Below are positions 35,501 through 47,000 of a DNA stretch of 64,000 nucleotides, piece by piece. The notes beneath the pieces were generated by a model that saw only the letters and a list, made by a program, of their open reading frames with translations, searched no databases and was not told the DNA's origin. This stretch comes from Oopsacas minuta (taxonomy: Eukaryota; Porifera; Hexactinellida; Lyssacinosida; Leucopsacidae), in assembly GCA_024704765.1 (NCBI GenBank), contig JAKMXF010000343.1, positions 372,001 through 436,000 on the forward strand, in the 5' to 3' direction. Numbering within the stretch: position 1 is the stretch's first letter; every line of letters begins with the position of its first letter. The translations under genes and the position numbers were made by a program.

Positions 35501-37329
35501 TGTACGCTTGTATTCCGGTCTGTTGGAAAGGCCTGGATGGTAACCGTTAACTTGTATGTATTTGTGATTGACCTTTATGTGCATGTTTATTGGAAAGTTA
35601 TCCAACTGTTCACAGCTTGTCTCTTGCAAGCAAAAACGTAATTGAACTTGTACGCCGAATTTAGTTTGCACCTAAATCAGAGGCGAAAAGTATTAATGAA
35701 TATTCGTTTGATAAAGTAGTACACGTAATTTTGTATTATAATTATTATAAACGCGCACAAATGCTAAATACAGTCTTGCATATGAGAAGTTATATACAGA
35801 ATCTTAGCAACTGGAAATAGAACTTCAAAATAAGAGAATTACTCAAAATATATCTTACAAAACTCCTTCAACCTTGCTTTCAGTAATATATTCCTGAGTT
35901 GATTACATTAAATGCTTCCTATCATTTTTATTTACAGTAGAACCTCGTTAGTATGAATTTTCGCGTATAATACGAATAAGTATTTACATAAAATCAGGTC
36001 CTACAATAGTTTTCAATTGATATTGCCCCTGTTAATAAGTACTCCGGATAAGAAGTACAAATTTCGATGGTCTGCTCGTGTACGTATTAACGAGGTTCCA
36101 CTGATGATAATAATATTCCAAATGTCAACACATAATCATAGCCGAAAATTATAATTAGAGTTATGGGATCATTATGATATATTGCATTTGCATTCAGTAC
36201 AAGAGTGAAGTCATCGTCATTTCTCAGATCTGATAGAATTAAGTCAAATTTGAAAACCTTCAAAAATATAATCATCATTACTATGTTTTAAATCTAAATA
36301 TAGAACTTAGAAATTATTTCAATGCAATGACATCGTAAAATATGCAATTAAGTGGTTTCTTATGTAAATAATAGTTCCATATCAGTGTGATGCATGGAAG
36401 ATTACGATTGCAAAATAAATTTTTGAACAAAGGAAATATACGAAAGCCAATTGGTACGAAGAATTGGACATGTATATTTATGGAGCCTCATTTTTTAATG
36501 TAAATGTCATTCCAGTATCTGTTTGAGTAGTTACTGACCATTATTCTAAGTGTAAATACGGTATTCGAATACGCAACGTAAACTTAAAAAACTTACTTGT
36601 TTTACTTCTCCAAGATGATTATCCTCAAGCTCAATTGTATTAGCTTTGATGTGAGCAAGTTGTTGTGGAGAAAGAGCGAATTTGAGTGTGGATTCATGAT
36701 GAATACCTTGGTTACCAGGGTAGTTCTTCTTTGCTATTGCAGCAAGACTTGTAGGTCGAATCAACACATGTAATTCTTCGAAAAACGTTGGTTTTACGAA
36801 CCTAAATAAGAATATAATAAAACAATAATACGTCATAAATGACGTCATACACTAACCTTACGTCCGGATGTAAAACTGCTGGTTGTGTGTGTACATGGGA
36901 GGGATGTACTGTTTGAGTTTGGTAGTGTGGTTGAGCAGGATTATCCTGTTGCTGACGTAGTGGGTTCGTGTGTAGATAGGGTGTAGCACTAGTACTCATT
37001 GGTATGGTTTCTGGTTGATTTGGTTTGATGTGTAGACTGAATGCAACACTTGAGAAGTTTGGTGTATGCGATCTGGTGTTTATTTCGTTAATTTTGTTTC
37101 TAACTGATGAGATATTCTTTGCAATCAAAGAAAATGCTCGATTCTGCAATGCTTGTTTTTTACCAGTTCGTGTCTGGCCAAATGTTTGCAAAAATTCCTG
37201 TAAATCAGAAACTCGAAAATGTTGCACCATACGACGTAGGTCTGCAATCTCAGATACTTGAGCTCTGTTTTGGGAGTTGGAATTGATGGTTTTACGGGGT
37301 TTTAGACTTTTTTCATAAAAACTACTCAT
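32525..37329 (-). CDS. PIAS: PIAS-family E3 SUMO ligase, 6 exons
   Basis: Exons 37329-36857, 36801-36597, 35671-35326, 34409-33548, 33365-33064 and 32874-32525 join in phase to 845 residues. The order is an N-terminal SAP domain (about 26-70, DLRRMVQHFRVSDLQEFLQT), a PINIT domain (about 158-340, with FVKPTFFEELHVLIRPTSLA and VQVQLRFCLQETSCEQ), and an SP-RING (about 375-420, CPLGK..CRAKSCSHLQCFD..WICPICDK, the metal-binding Cys/His set intact). A SUMO-interacting motif FIDLTLDSDTDSD follows near residue 525, then a long Ser/Thr/Pro/Gln-rich tail. PIAS proteins stimulate UBC9-dependent SUMO transfer onto nuclear targets. It looks like a single pre-duplication PIAS. Length is somewhat above vertebrate PIAS1-4 because of the tail. 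Confidence 0.94.
33372..33514. mobile_element. Family C MITE filling a PIAS intron
   Basis: TTGGAACTTCGTTAATACGA at the left and CTAATGAGGTTCCACTG at the right. The interior has ACAATGGTTATTCAATTGGT. The host intron is 33366-33547, so the element makes up about four fifths of it. Confidence 0.8.
34600..34690. mobile_element. Family F element fragment
   Basis: GCATTATGGGTTATTTTGTC, ATCGTTTTGGCAGTGCAATC, then GACAAATAACCCGATTTTAA followed by CTGTA. Intron of PIAS. Confidence 0.6.
35129..35212. mobile_element. 84-bp family C derivative with TA flanks
   Basis: TA|CAGTAGGCTCTCGTTAATAC and GTATTAACGAGACTCTACTG|TA form clean inverted ends around a 40-base core. Confidence 0.8.
35935..36103. mobile_element. 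Family C MITE in PIAS intron
   Basis: TA|CAGTAGAACCTCGTTAGTAT and GTATTAACGAGGTTCCACTG inverted ends, about 169 bp, with CAATAGTTTTCAATTGATAT inside. Confidence 0.8.
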
Positions 37330-39307
37330 CGTGAAATTTCAAATTATTACAAAATATTTAGTTACGTCACCCTCTTGATTTTCGGGGCTGATTCCCAGAC
37401 CTGTTCCTATCAAATTGGTTTATTTCAATTTGCAAAGAAAAGAAGGAATACTTTTTATATGCACTATCCAAAATAGGCACATACCATATAATATGTTACT
37501 ACAAAAGTAAACTTAGTTCCCTTTTGTAATGAAACTATCGGGTTTCTATGGCAATGTGAATGCGGTTTGGCATGTAATACAATAAAGGGCTTCTTTTTAT
37601 GTTAAATTCCAATCCCAGGATTCAGTTACTGCAATGTGAATGTACAAAATTGCATGGCAATGGAATATATTTGAATTAGATGGCTGATAAAATTGGCATT
37701 CTTGGGGTTTCTAGTATGGCTTGAATGAACTCATACGTAAAAGAAGCTATGTAATGCAATTTACATTCACACTAATAGCTAGGCTGAATGTACATACGTG
37801 GAGCGAGTATAATATATGATTGTCAGTCAAATCCTCTGATCGACAGCTGGAGGCGAGTGTATAACTAGTACAAGAAATCCTCTGGATCCACAAGCAATAA
37901 GAAACAAATAAGAAGGTTGTAAAATAGGTACGAGTTGACTGTCCCCTTGTAAATTAGGGTATTAATCCGCTTTTTCTCAAGTGCGGTCAGGACCGGTCGA
38001 ACGATCTATAATGGTATATACCTAAGCCTGAAATTGTTGGCTTAATGGCTATGTATCTAGAATATAAATATACAATTATTAATAAATAAATAAATATACT
38101 ATAAAGATAGCCAACAATTTAATGCTGAGCCAATATGCAAATGTCCCGCCAAAACTTGCCAAAAACCTTAGGGTGACTGAACACCAATTGACCAGGTTAT
38201 TGATGTCGCTCTGGACCGGACCGCCGCAACACTAGGGTATTTCCGACTAGCAGTACCCTTCTCAACTTTTCATGGGCTATGGCCACACTTTTAGAAATTT
38301 TTATCATAACGGTTAGAAAATTCATATACATTACACATTGATAGTAGTTTTAGCTTTGATTTGTATTACAAGCGAAGAAATATTTCAAATCACGACATGA
38401 AACTGGCTAATAATCACAACTGTGTGTAATATCGATAAGTCGAATTATGGTTGAAACCTTTTTGTTTCAGCTCCACTGCCCACTACTAGTTCGGCTACAG
38501 CACGAATATTGTCAGTATTGTAAATTTGTCAACATTCATCAATTGAATCATGCTAAGTAATCATGGATAATCACTTCGTCCAGTATATTCTCGTATCAAA
38601 TTCGACAAAAACACATTAGTACTTTCAGTTCAGAATAGAAATAAAAGAGCGTAAATAATCCTGCTTTAGATGATAAATTAACGCTTAACAAACTAATAAT
38701 TATGTTAGCTTACACGCACAATTCCATTCACTAATTAACTAATTGATTTACCTGGAATAAATGTATACATATGTACCAGGTGTCGCCACTAGGTAGTTTT
38801 CCAAAAATTTCGTGTTTTCTGCTAAGCCAATCATTCAGATAAACATTTTGACAAATAGTTACAAACCACTGCGTAACTTTGCATTCAATTTATACGAATA
38901 ACGTATTAGACAACTGAACTATTGGGTAAATATTCAAAATAGTAAAACTGATTGGGTGAGAATCTTAGTTTTAAATATTTCTATGAATCATACAGAATGA
39001 CTGCAGACAGGTAGAGGGATAAGAGCACAACCTCATGAACATATTGATTATCTTATACAAAAATACATTGTGAACCTCCCAAAATTCTAACATTATGGCA
39101 AGTAGATTAAGGATTAATTGCTAATAAAAAGTCAACCATAACTAACCAGCATTTTCTCATAAATCTATTTTCTCCCATTGTAGATATCACATATTCCTTA
39201 TCAAATGCAAAGTTGACTATCTACAGGAAAACTCAAATCAAAATTAGTCACCATTTAATTACACGACTGAATTACAAAATGCATAAGAAATATGAGAACA
39301 CAAACTA
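37330..39307. other. PIAS-ZCCHC9 intergenic region
   Basis: About 2 kb with no supported gene. One end of the TTTCAGCTCCAC repeat lies at about 38463-38530, with GC-richer unassigned patches at 37975-38020 and 38200-38250. Confidence 0.5.
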
Positions 39308-39967
39308 TTAGAAATAAACTGTTTTCTGTTCTTTCATTTGCAGTTTAGTATTCAGCGTATTATCTGTAGTCATTACGTCACGACTCTGTCCTTCATCTTT
39401 GTCAAGGAACTCTTCAGACGTATCCATAATCCCTTTCCTCTTTCTCTCAGGACACTGTCCTTTTAGGTGTTTCTTAGATCCACAGAATCTGCATGCACCT
39501 CCATTCGGGTATATTCCATTTGAGTTTTGAGGACATTGTTTCGAAATGTGTCCAGTTTGTTTGCAAATGAAACATTTCGCGAATTGGAAGAGACTGCCTT
39601 CTCCTGATTTAATCCTCAAATGACAGGAACCAGAGATATGTTCTGGAGAGCCACATATGTAACAAATCTTTTCTTTGATTTGTGTCTTACCTTCTTGTTT
39701 GAAAGGACAATCAGAGAGAAGATGGCCCGTATTTCTACAGGAGAAACAAGTTTTTTGTTTCTTTCTCCTCAGACGACGTTTTATTATTTCTCTTTGCCTC
39801 TTAGATAAGTTTTGTGAATTTACATTAGCTCCAGGAGGAGGTATTTCATTTGTCTGAGTATTATGGTGTCTCAATCTCTTTGGCTTTTTAGGAGCTGATT
39901 TTAGTTCTCCCCAAGTGTTACCCTCCAAATGTGTCTTTTTAACTTTCAGTTTTCCTGTCCTACCCAT
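39308..39967 (-). CDS. ZCCHC9: ZCCHC9 zinc-knuckle protein, intronless
   Basis: A single open frame of 219 residues with a lysine/arginine-rich N-terminus, including LSKRQREIIKRRLRRKKQKT, and four CCHC-type knuckles in a row: CFSCRNTGHLLSDC, CYICGSPEHISGSC, CFICKQTGHISKQC and CRFCGSKKHLKGQC. The number, spacing and basic leader match ZCCHC9, a nucleolar RNA-binding protein linked to rRNA processing and signalling. All cysteines and histidines are present. The acidic C-terminal tail (EEFLDKDEGQSRD) is less conserved. Confidence 0.9.
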   Translation of the reverse strand: MGRTGKLKVKKTHLEGNTWGELKSAPKKPKRLRHHNTQTNEIPPPGANVNSQNLSKRQREIIKRRLRRKKQKTCFSCRNTGHLLSDCPFKQEGKTQIKEKICYICGSPEHISGSCHLRIKSGEGSLFQFAKCFICKQTGHISKQCPQNSNGIYPNGGACRFCGSKKHLKGQCPERKRKGIMDTSEEFLDKDEGQSRDVMTTDNTLNTKLQMKEQKTVYF

Positions 39968-41088
39968 TGTACTTTGAAATAACTTCCTGGTTCAAAATTA
40001 CAGTATTGAAATAAATTTAAATATCATCGGTACAACAGATAATTATATAATATTCCAATAATGGTCCCGCGTACTATTCTGACCTGTCACGAGTTGAGAT
40101 AACTGAGCAGTGCTGCCAAGTGAATTCAGAAAATTTACCGAGATTGACCGAAAATCTACGTAGAAACCAAATTTTTTACGGAGCATTTTCAAATCCCTTA
40201 ATGAGCCCAACAGGCCTTAATTTGCTTTTACAAATGCCATTAGCTAACAACTTTTTATTAATAATCATTAATGAATGTAGATATATGGACGCTTTCACGT
40301 TTGTAAACAATAACCTATAATCACTATCAGCATGCAACAAACTATCAAAGTACTACTATATATGGTCGTACATACTTTGAGAAAATAACTCGTACATTTC
40401 GTACAAGATGTTAACAAAAATTATTACACGTACATGTAATTCGCTAGAATTAAGTAGAAATAAGTGTTCATACGTAGATAGCAGTCAAATTTACGGAGAC
40501 TTGGCAGCACTGTAACCGAGGTTGCTGTGAATTAAGTCAATCATACACGATGCAACAAATTCGTATCGTGTATGATGGGCTCAAGAGATTACTGAGAGTT
40601 GGCACATCTCCCTGTGTCAAGCTTTTTGAAATCCGAGTGACCATCTACCTTTGCCAACAGCTAATTTCGGGATTAATAATATAAATATACATACATTCTC
40701 CAAAAAGATATATGTACGTGTATCTGATTGAGGTTCGACCTGACCCAAATTACCCAATTATTATTTACACAGAATAATTCGTATAGTTTAAATAGTATCT
40801 AAAAATATACAAGAAACTATTAGTCAAACTCAATAACATTACAATCCAAAACATATGCCAAATGTAGACAAGTGTAATCTGTTTTTTTTGGGTATACAAT
40901 AACGATTCACATTTATCGCAAGCACTGTTAATTATTTCAATTTATAAAATCTAAACTCGGATTAATGATTAAATGTTGAGAGGACAGGTAAAAATATATT
41001 CCACCAACTTGAAGACCACTAGAACCATGGATAAAAGCACTTTTCAGTACACTTTTTCATGCAAAATAAAGAAATGCTATTTTTGATT
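39968..41088. other. ZCCHC9-VCPIP1 intergenic region
   Basis: No gene is seen. A 405-bp hAT-like element occupies 40108-40512. Confidence 0.6.
40108..40512. mobile_element. hAT-like non-autonomous element, 405 bp
   Basis: CAGTGCTGCCAAGT at the left is the exact inverse of ACTTGGCAGCACTG at the right, and subterminal AAATTTAC/GTAAAT-like sequence follows. The flanks TAACTGAG and TAACCGAG form an 8-bp target duplication with one mismatch, which points to the hAT superfamily. No transposase is encoded. Confidence 0.88.
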
Positions 41089-44000
41089 CTAATCACTTGT
41101 AGACATATTGTCATCGTCTGGATATTTGCTGTGAACTATTGAGTCTGGATCTTCTTCATTCATCTATAAAAGTATAAATGTCAGTAAGTAATACACGATT
41201 ATCACGGAAAAAGTGTTGTGTAATGAGACCATAAATTTAGTTCTCATTCATTTAAATATAATGACGTACACTCGGATAGTTCGTAATAATTTTCGTTTCC
41301 CAACGGATACGTGTTATCCCGGCCGAGCTCTACTGTAGTGCATTGTATGTATAAAGAGTATAATTACTTGTTGAGGTAATGTTGATGATGATAGAGCACT
41401 TGATGAATTCGCTAGTTGGAGTATTGTTTCAATCTACAGATATACGTAAAATAAATGTAATCTAACAGGAATTGTCTGTATTTAATGGGTTAGTAAACTT
41501 ACGAGTGGATCTTGTAGAGGATTATAGGAGTGTGATCTTGGTTGTTGTACAGGTTCTTGTTCTCCTGTCCCTAGTCTAGTACCAGCCCCTACAAATGCTT
41601 CTATCTTAGGCTGTTGTCTGAGAGCATTGGAGAATGAGTGATCTAGTGAAGAGCCAAACTCTGATCCCCAGTTCACTAAAAATAATAATAAATGGATCAA
41701 AAAGATACGTATTTGCTCAACCTTTGAAATTTCATTTTCAGAGAAAGTTATTGAGATTTATTTTAGGTTCAAACGAAGTTCTATTTATTATTTAAAACTT
41801 ACTAGCTTCCTTCTTCTTCTTCTCAATTGTCTCTTTTAATTTGTCAGTTATTGGTTGTACGTAGATATGAACTCCGTCTATAAGTATTAGAAGAGAGAGA
41901 TAGACAAATTGATAATTAAAATATTGTAGTTCATTGACATTGGGAATAGAGTGCTGCGAATCCTGTGCAAAGTTAATAGATTTTGGCCTTGACATGAACC
42001 ATGAACTTTGGCATGGAATTTGACTTTTGGTTTATGGCATGAATATGACACGAACAATGAGCTTCAGGCAACGCCGTATCGCAGGATATTGATATCTGGA
42101 AAATCTGGCCAAACTGATTGAGATATAAGATGCCTAACATACCTAAACATAGAACAAACTCATCTGCTTCTCTGCTATAAGAAAACGTCTTACGAGGCAT
42201 TAGATAGAACTGAAAGTGATGATTATCGGATGGATCATTATCAAACATTTTCATGAATGTATTATAATAGATTCCACCTTTCTGGAAATGTTCACGATGT
42301 TCAGCTGCAGAATCATACATATCAATCTTGCTATCTGATCTCATTCCATTTAACTGACTCAGAGCCTCTGTAGCCCGTGAAATATTTCTAGGAATATCCT
42401 CTGTCTGTCTGTCAGATATAGGATTAAATAATGCTCTAGATGGAGGAGGGCTTGTGCTGGGTATAACTGCTTCTATTTTCTCTACTACGATACTATCTCC
42501 ACTTGATACCTGAGGAAGATGGAGGATAATGTATAAACAGATTTATAATTAGGTACGTATAATATTCAGATTTAAGATATGAAGCTTTTCTAAACATTAC
42601 TATAATTAATCTAGGAGTTTAATAATAAGAGATAAGAGTAAACTGAGAAGTACCCTCATTGCATATACTTCTATACGTGTACTATTGTACATATATGTTT
42701 CCATATTGAGTAACTAAGCAAGGGAATTCGGTATTTCAAGTTGTCTATGCAAACTACTGTTGTTATCATGAATATATATAAATTAATATAAATCAAAAAT
42801 ATAAGTCTTAGAATTTAAAATATATCCTCAAACAAATAATTAACCGAATATGTCCGGGAAAATGTGTGATTTTATGACGTCAAAAAATCTCGTAATTGAT
42901 TCGGGAATTGGTTAAACCGAAGAGGTAAAATTTTAGTATTCCTTCAGCCGTAATCGGTTAAATTCGTTCTACTATCAATAGCAATAGTTCAATATCCATT
43001 GACGTGTAATAAATATCTCTAGAAGGGAGGGTATTAATTCCTAAAATGTTAATAGTCCAAGTCAATAATGAAAGTATTAGAATAATATTAATTAGCACTA
43101 ACAATAAAATATTTAATTAATATTGTCAATTATCATTTTCACAAAATAATGAATTGAGAATGGAAAGTTTACTGAATACAGATTTCCAAGATCAGATAAC
43201 AGAGATCCGAAGCAAGATCCAACATAGCTTCAGGAGGGCATACGAAGCTCTAGATATTAGAGAGAGTAACCTCCTCTCTCGTGTTAATGAAATTGGCTCT
43301 AAATAAAATAAAACTCTCAGCTCTGGAACGCTTAAATCGAATAAAGCAACTGACACTCAAACGGAAATTTCCATTTCAATCGATAGCAAGATCTCAGAAG
43401 TACAGCTAATACAGATTTTAGTATTGATTTCAAATGTGACAGTCAATTCGAAATTGAAATAGAGCAGCTAGGGAGTATTAAGCTTAACGGTCTGTCAATC
43501 GTCTCTCCTACCCTTACCCTCCCTCCTCATGCGAAGACTGTCATACCTGACTACAAGGCTAAACAGCTGCCTACTGCTTACTGCTGTAAGAAATCTTCCG
43601 GGCAGAAAGCTCCAGGAGGACTGAACGGTCCCAGAGGTATAGCAGTACATTACCAAACTGGGAATATATACATATCGGAAGAAAACAACGATTGTGTACA
43701 GATATTTAGCTGTAACGGAGACTATCTCTCCATGTTCAGCGAGGAAATGAATAAACCAATAGGTATCTGTATATCTCAGAATACAGTACTGGTTACACAA
43801 TGGAGTAGTCATTGTAGTGTTGGTAGTAAAGGCAGTAGTGAAGTACAATTCAGTTATCCATACGGTATAGCTGTATCTGATAGAAATAGCAATGTATACG
43901 TTTGTGATTCTAATAACAACAGAGTTCAAATCTTAACTCAAGAACTCAAGATACATTCCATGCTTGGAGAAGGCTTGTTCACCCTCCCTCGTGATGTTAA

Positions 44001-47000
44001 GGTTACAAGAGACAGAGTATTGGTTCTAGATAGTAGTGATCCATGTATGTTTGTATTCAATTCAGATCACGTTCTAACCAACAGACTGATAACTCGAGGT
44101 GATGGCAAACAAATGAATATTCCACTTAGTTTTGACATAGACAGAGAGTATAACATCATTATGAGTGACTTCCATAATCACTGTGTGTACATATTTAATC
44201 AGGAGGGAGAACAGATTCACATGTTTGGGATTAAAGGTCAGGGTATTGGTGAGTTCTATTACCCATTCGGGATAGTGCTAGACAACACAGGACACATTAT
44301 AGTTGTGTGCAGGAAGAATATTAATTGTCTGCAGTTCTTTTGATCTTTCTACTGATTGTATTACAATTCTACAAGCAATTTTATTGTCTGAAAATTTAAT
44401 GTTTTCTTCTTGCAAATGTAATCAGTTTAATTTTCTGCATATAAGTAAATGTTTGTAATCACTAATATAGATATCTGGCGTCATTGGATCCGTTTATTGG
44501 GCCGTTGTAATTTAGAGTTCGAAATATAGACCCAATGGAGGGTATAAACTTTATAACACATTTCCAATGAAACAGGTACGAGGTAGAGACCGTGTCTAGC
44601 ACGCCAGGGTGGTTTACGAGCCTCTGCTCAGCAAAATACAAGCAAAATTACACTAAATCAGTGGTTCCAACCTATTTTCACCCGGAGACCCCCCCTATAC
44701 CAATTTTAACACCCTCCCATAGACTACAATACAAATTTTGAGATCATGTAGACCCCCTGCTGTCGTCTGCGGACTACCAAGGGGTCCATGCACCTCAGGT
44801 TGGGAAAAGCTGTATTAAATAATAATAATAACTAAGCTACACACACACACACTGTATAATGAATAAACTAACCACAAGAGGATCATCAAGCTCCATTTTA
44901 ATCGGTCTAGGAGGAAATCCCATCTTAAACCTCTGCTTACTCTCACAAATACCAAACTCAACTTTAGCTAATCTGACTAAAGTACTGAATGTTAAATCAG
45001 GTGTAATCTCCTGTACTACATGCTGAGCCTGTGAGCCTTCTTGTTTGTAAGTTAGTTTAAATGTCTTCTTTACTACTGTCTTTGGTTTAGTGGGTGTAGT
45101 AGCAGTAGTATCCTTGATGGGAGGTTTGGAAGGTGATAATGGACTCTTTTGTGAAGTCTGGAAAAGGTAGGATTTATAATATACCGTTAGAGACGTTTAT
45201 TATTAATATTCTTTTATTCTGAAGCAAGTCAGTGGCACTATAGCCTTATAAATTATTTCCATAGCATTTGTATTAAATTGAGTTCGCTTAATAACAATTC
45301 TCTTTATTATGAACCAATAATCGTTCTCATGAGAGTTTCTAATAAGCTACCCTGGTTGCAAACAGGAAATCTCGAATGTATACTCCAATACCAGAGTATG
45401 TCATCAAGTAGCCATTAATGCTGTGTCCAAAAAACAACACTAAAATCTAAAATTACTACCTGTACTGACAGCATAGCATATTAATTGAATTTATTTACTG
45501 CATTATTTGTATTGAGATTAAATTTTCTAATTAATGTGTCAATGTAAAAATAAATAAATTCAATAGCTATACTTTGCTATCTGAAAAGAATGTAATTTTA
45601 GATTTTCGCTGGCTACTCAAGATTGAATATTAAATTAAAAGGAAACAAATATTAATAATCAAACACTGTGTATATTCAAAACACGACCAGGGGGAATACC
45701 TAAAACTATCCTTGCCTATACAAGAAAAAGTTAAAAACTTATTTCTCATCAAGAATAAACTCAATTTGACTTTCGTTAAGAAAAGTTCTAGGTGAAGTGG
45801 GACTCAGAGAATCATCTTGAGAATTCGCCCTTTCAAGGTCTCTCTCTAGAGCGTTTATACGTCTCTTCAGAAGATTAGCGTCTTCAGGAAAAGTATCTAC
45901 ATTATCAACTTCAAATAAATTCTTCCCAGTAGGGTCTTAAGCATATAGAATACAATAGGTATTCCAATGATAGAAGAGGTTATTAGAGAAGATAGAACAC
46001 CGAATAGAGAAGCGAGAGCTACTTTCGTGTCATAATCTGATACAAAACCAAGCACGAACGAAATCAAAATCGCGAAAAATAGCGTATTATACATGATAAG
46101 ACCAATAATGAAGGAATACCTTTGAGATTTATGTGTGACATTTCGCAAATGGTAAGCTAGGAACACACAAATAATCACCAACGCAACTTTAATCGCGAAT
46201 AAGAAAGATAGAAACGCGCTTATTCGAAAATCACATTGATAAATTCGAAATATAGGAGGATCTGTGATATGAGATAGAACATCATCAGAAAGGTATAAAA
46301 TAGGATTAATTCCATACCAAATCAATATGATAAACGTATCAGCTAATGCTAGCATGATAGGGATAAGCACTAGATAGCGAAAACTCAGCTGTCTACGAGA
46401 TTTTTTTTGGTACCTTTTCAATACCCATAACGCATACAACTTCAATGATTTTGCCAGAACTCCGCCTAGTATTAAACTCGTAGCAGTAAATCCTAACCAA
46501 ACTAGCATATGGCAGTATATGCTACAAACACGTGCGTGTGCAGTGAATGGAGTGAATTTCCCATCAACATTAAGAAGGACTGCGAAAGCAAGTAGAAACA
46601 GGTTTGATACTAGAATGAAATACTCATGGCAGGCTCGCTATGTCTTGCTGGAGGATACTGTTTGTAAACACCATATGATATTATCGCGATATACATGGTT
46701 ATGTAGATAGCAACGAAAATGGAAAGAAGACTTATGAACGTGAAAGTGATAAAGCTCGAATAATGATCTTCAATTCCATCTGATCTGTATTTCCAAAACC
46801 GAAATGCAGTTTTATTAATCAATTCAACTTCAGAAAGATCGCTAAGTTCAGAGAGCTCATAAGGCAGATTAACGTATAAACCTCTGAATTCATAACTATC
46901 ATTTGTATATTCTATCAATTGCACTTCACGGGAAACTCTAAATATTTCCATAAACGCAACTTGTCCAGTCAAGCTATCGAATGTAAGATTCAAAACATTA

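Noticed and set aside
36087-36278. Possible extra PIAS exon on the minus strand
   Set aside because: The PINIT domain is complete without it and the neighbouring exons 36597-36801 and 35326-35671 already join in phase. Part of it overlaps a MITE.
40120-40320. 66-codon plus-strand open frame
   Set aside because: Lies entirely inside the 405-bp hAT-like element and resembles no protein.
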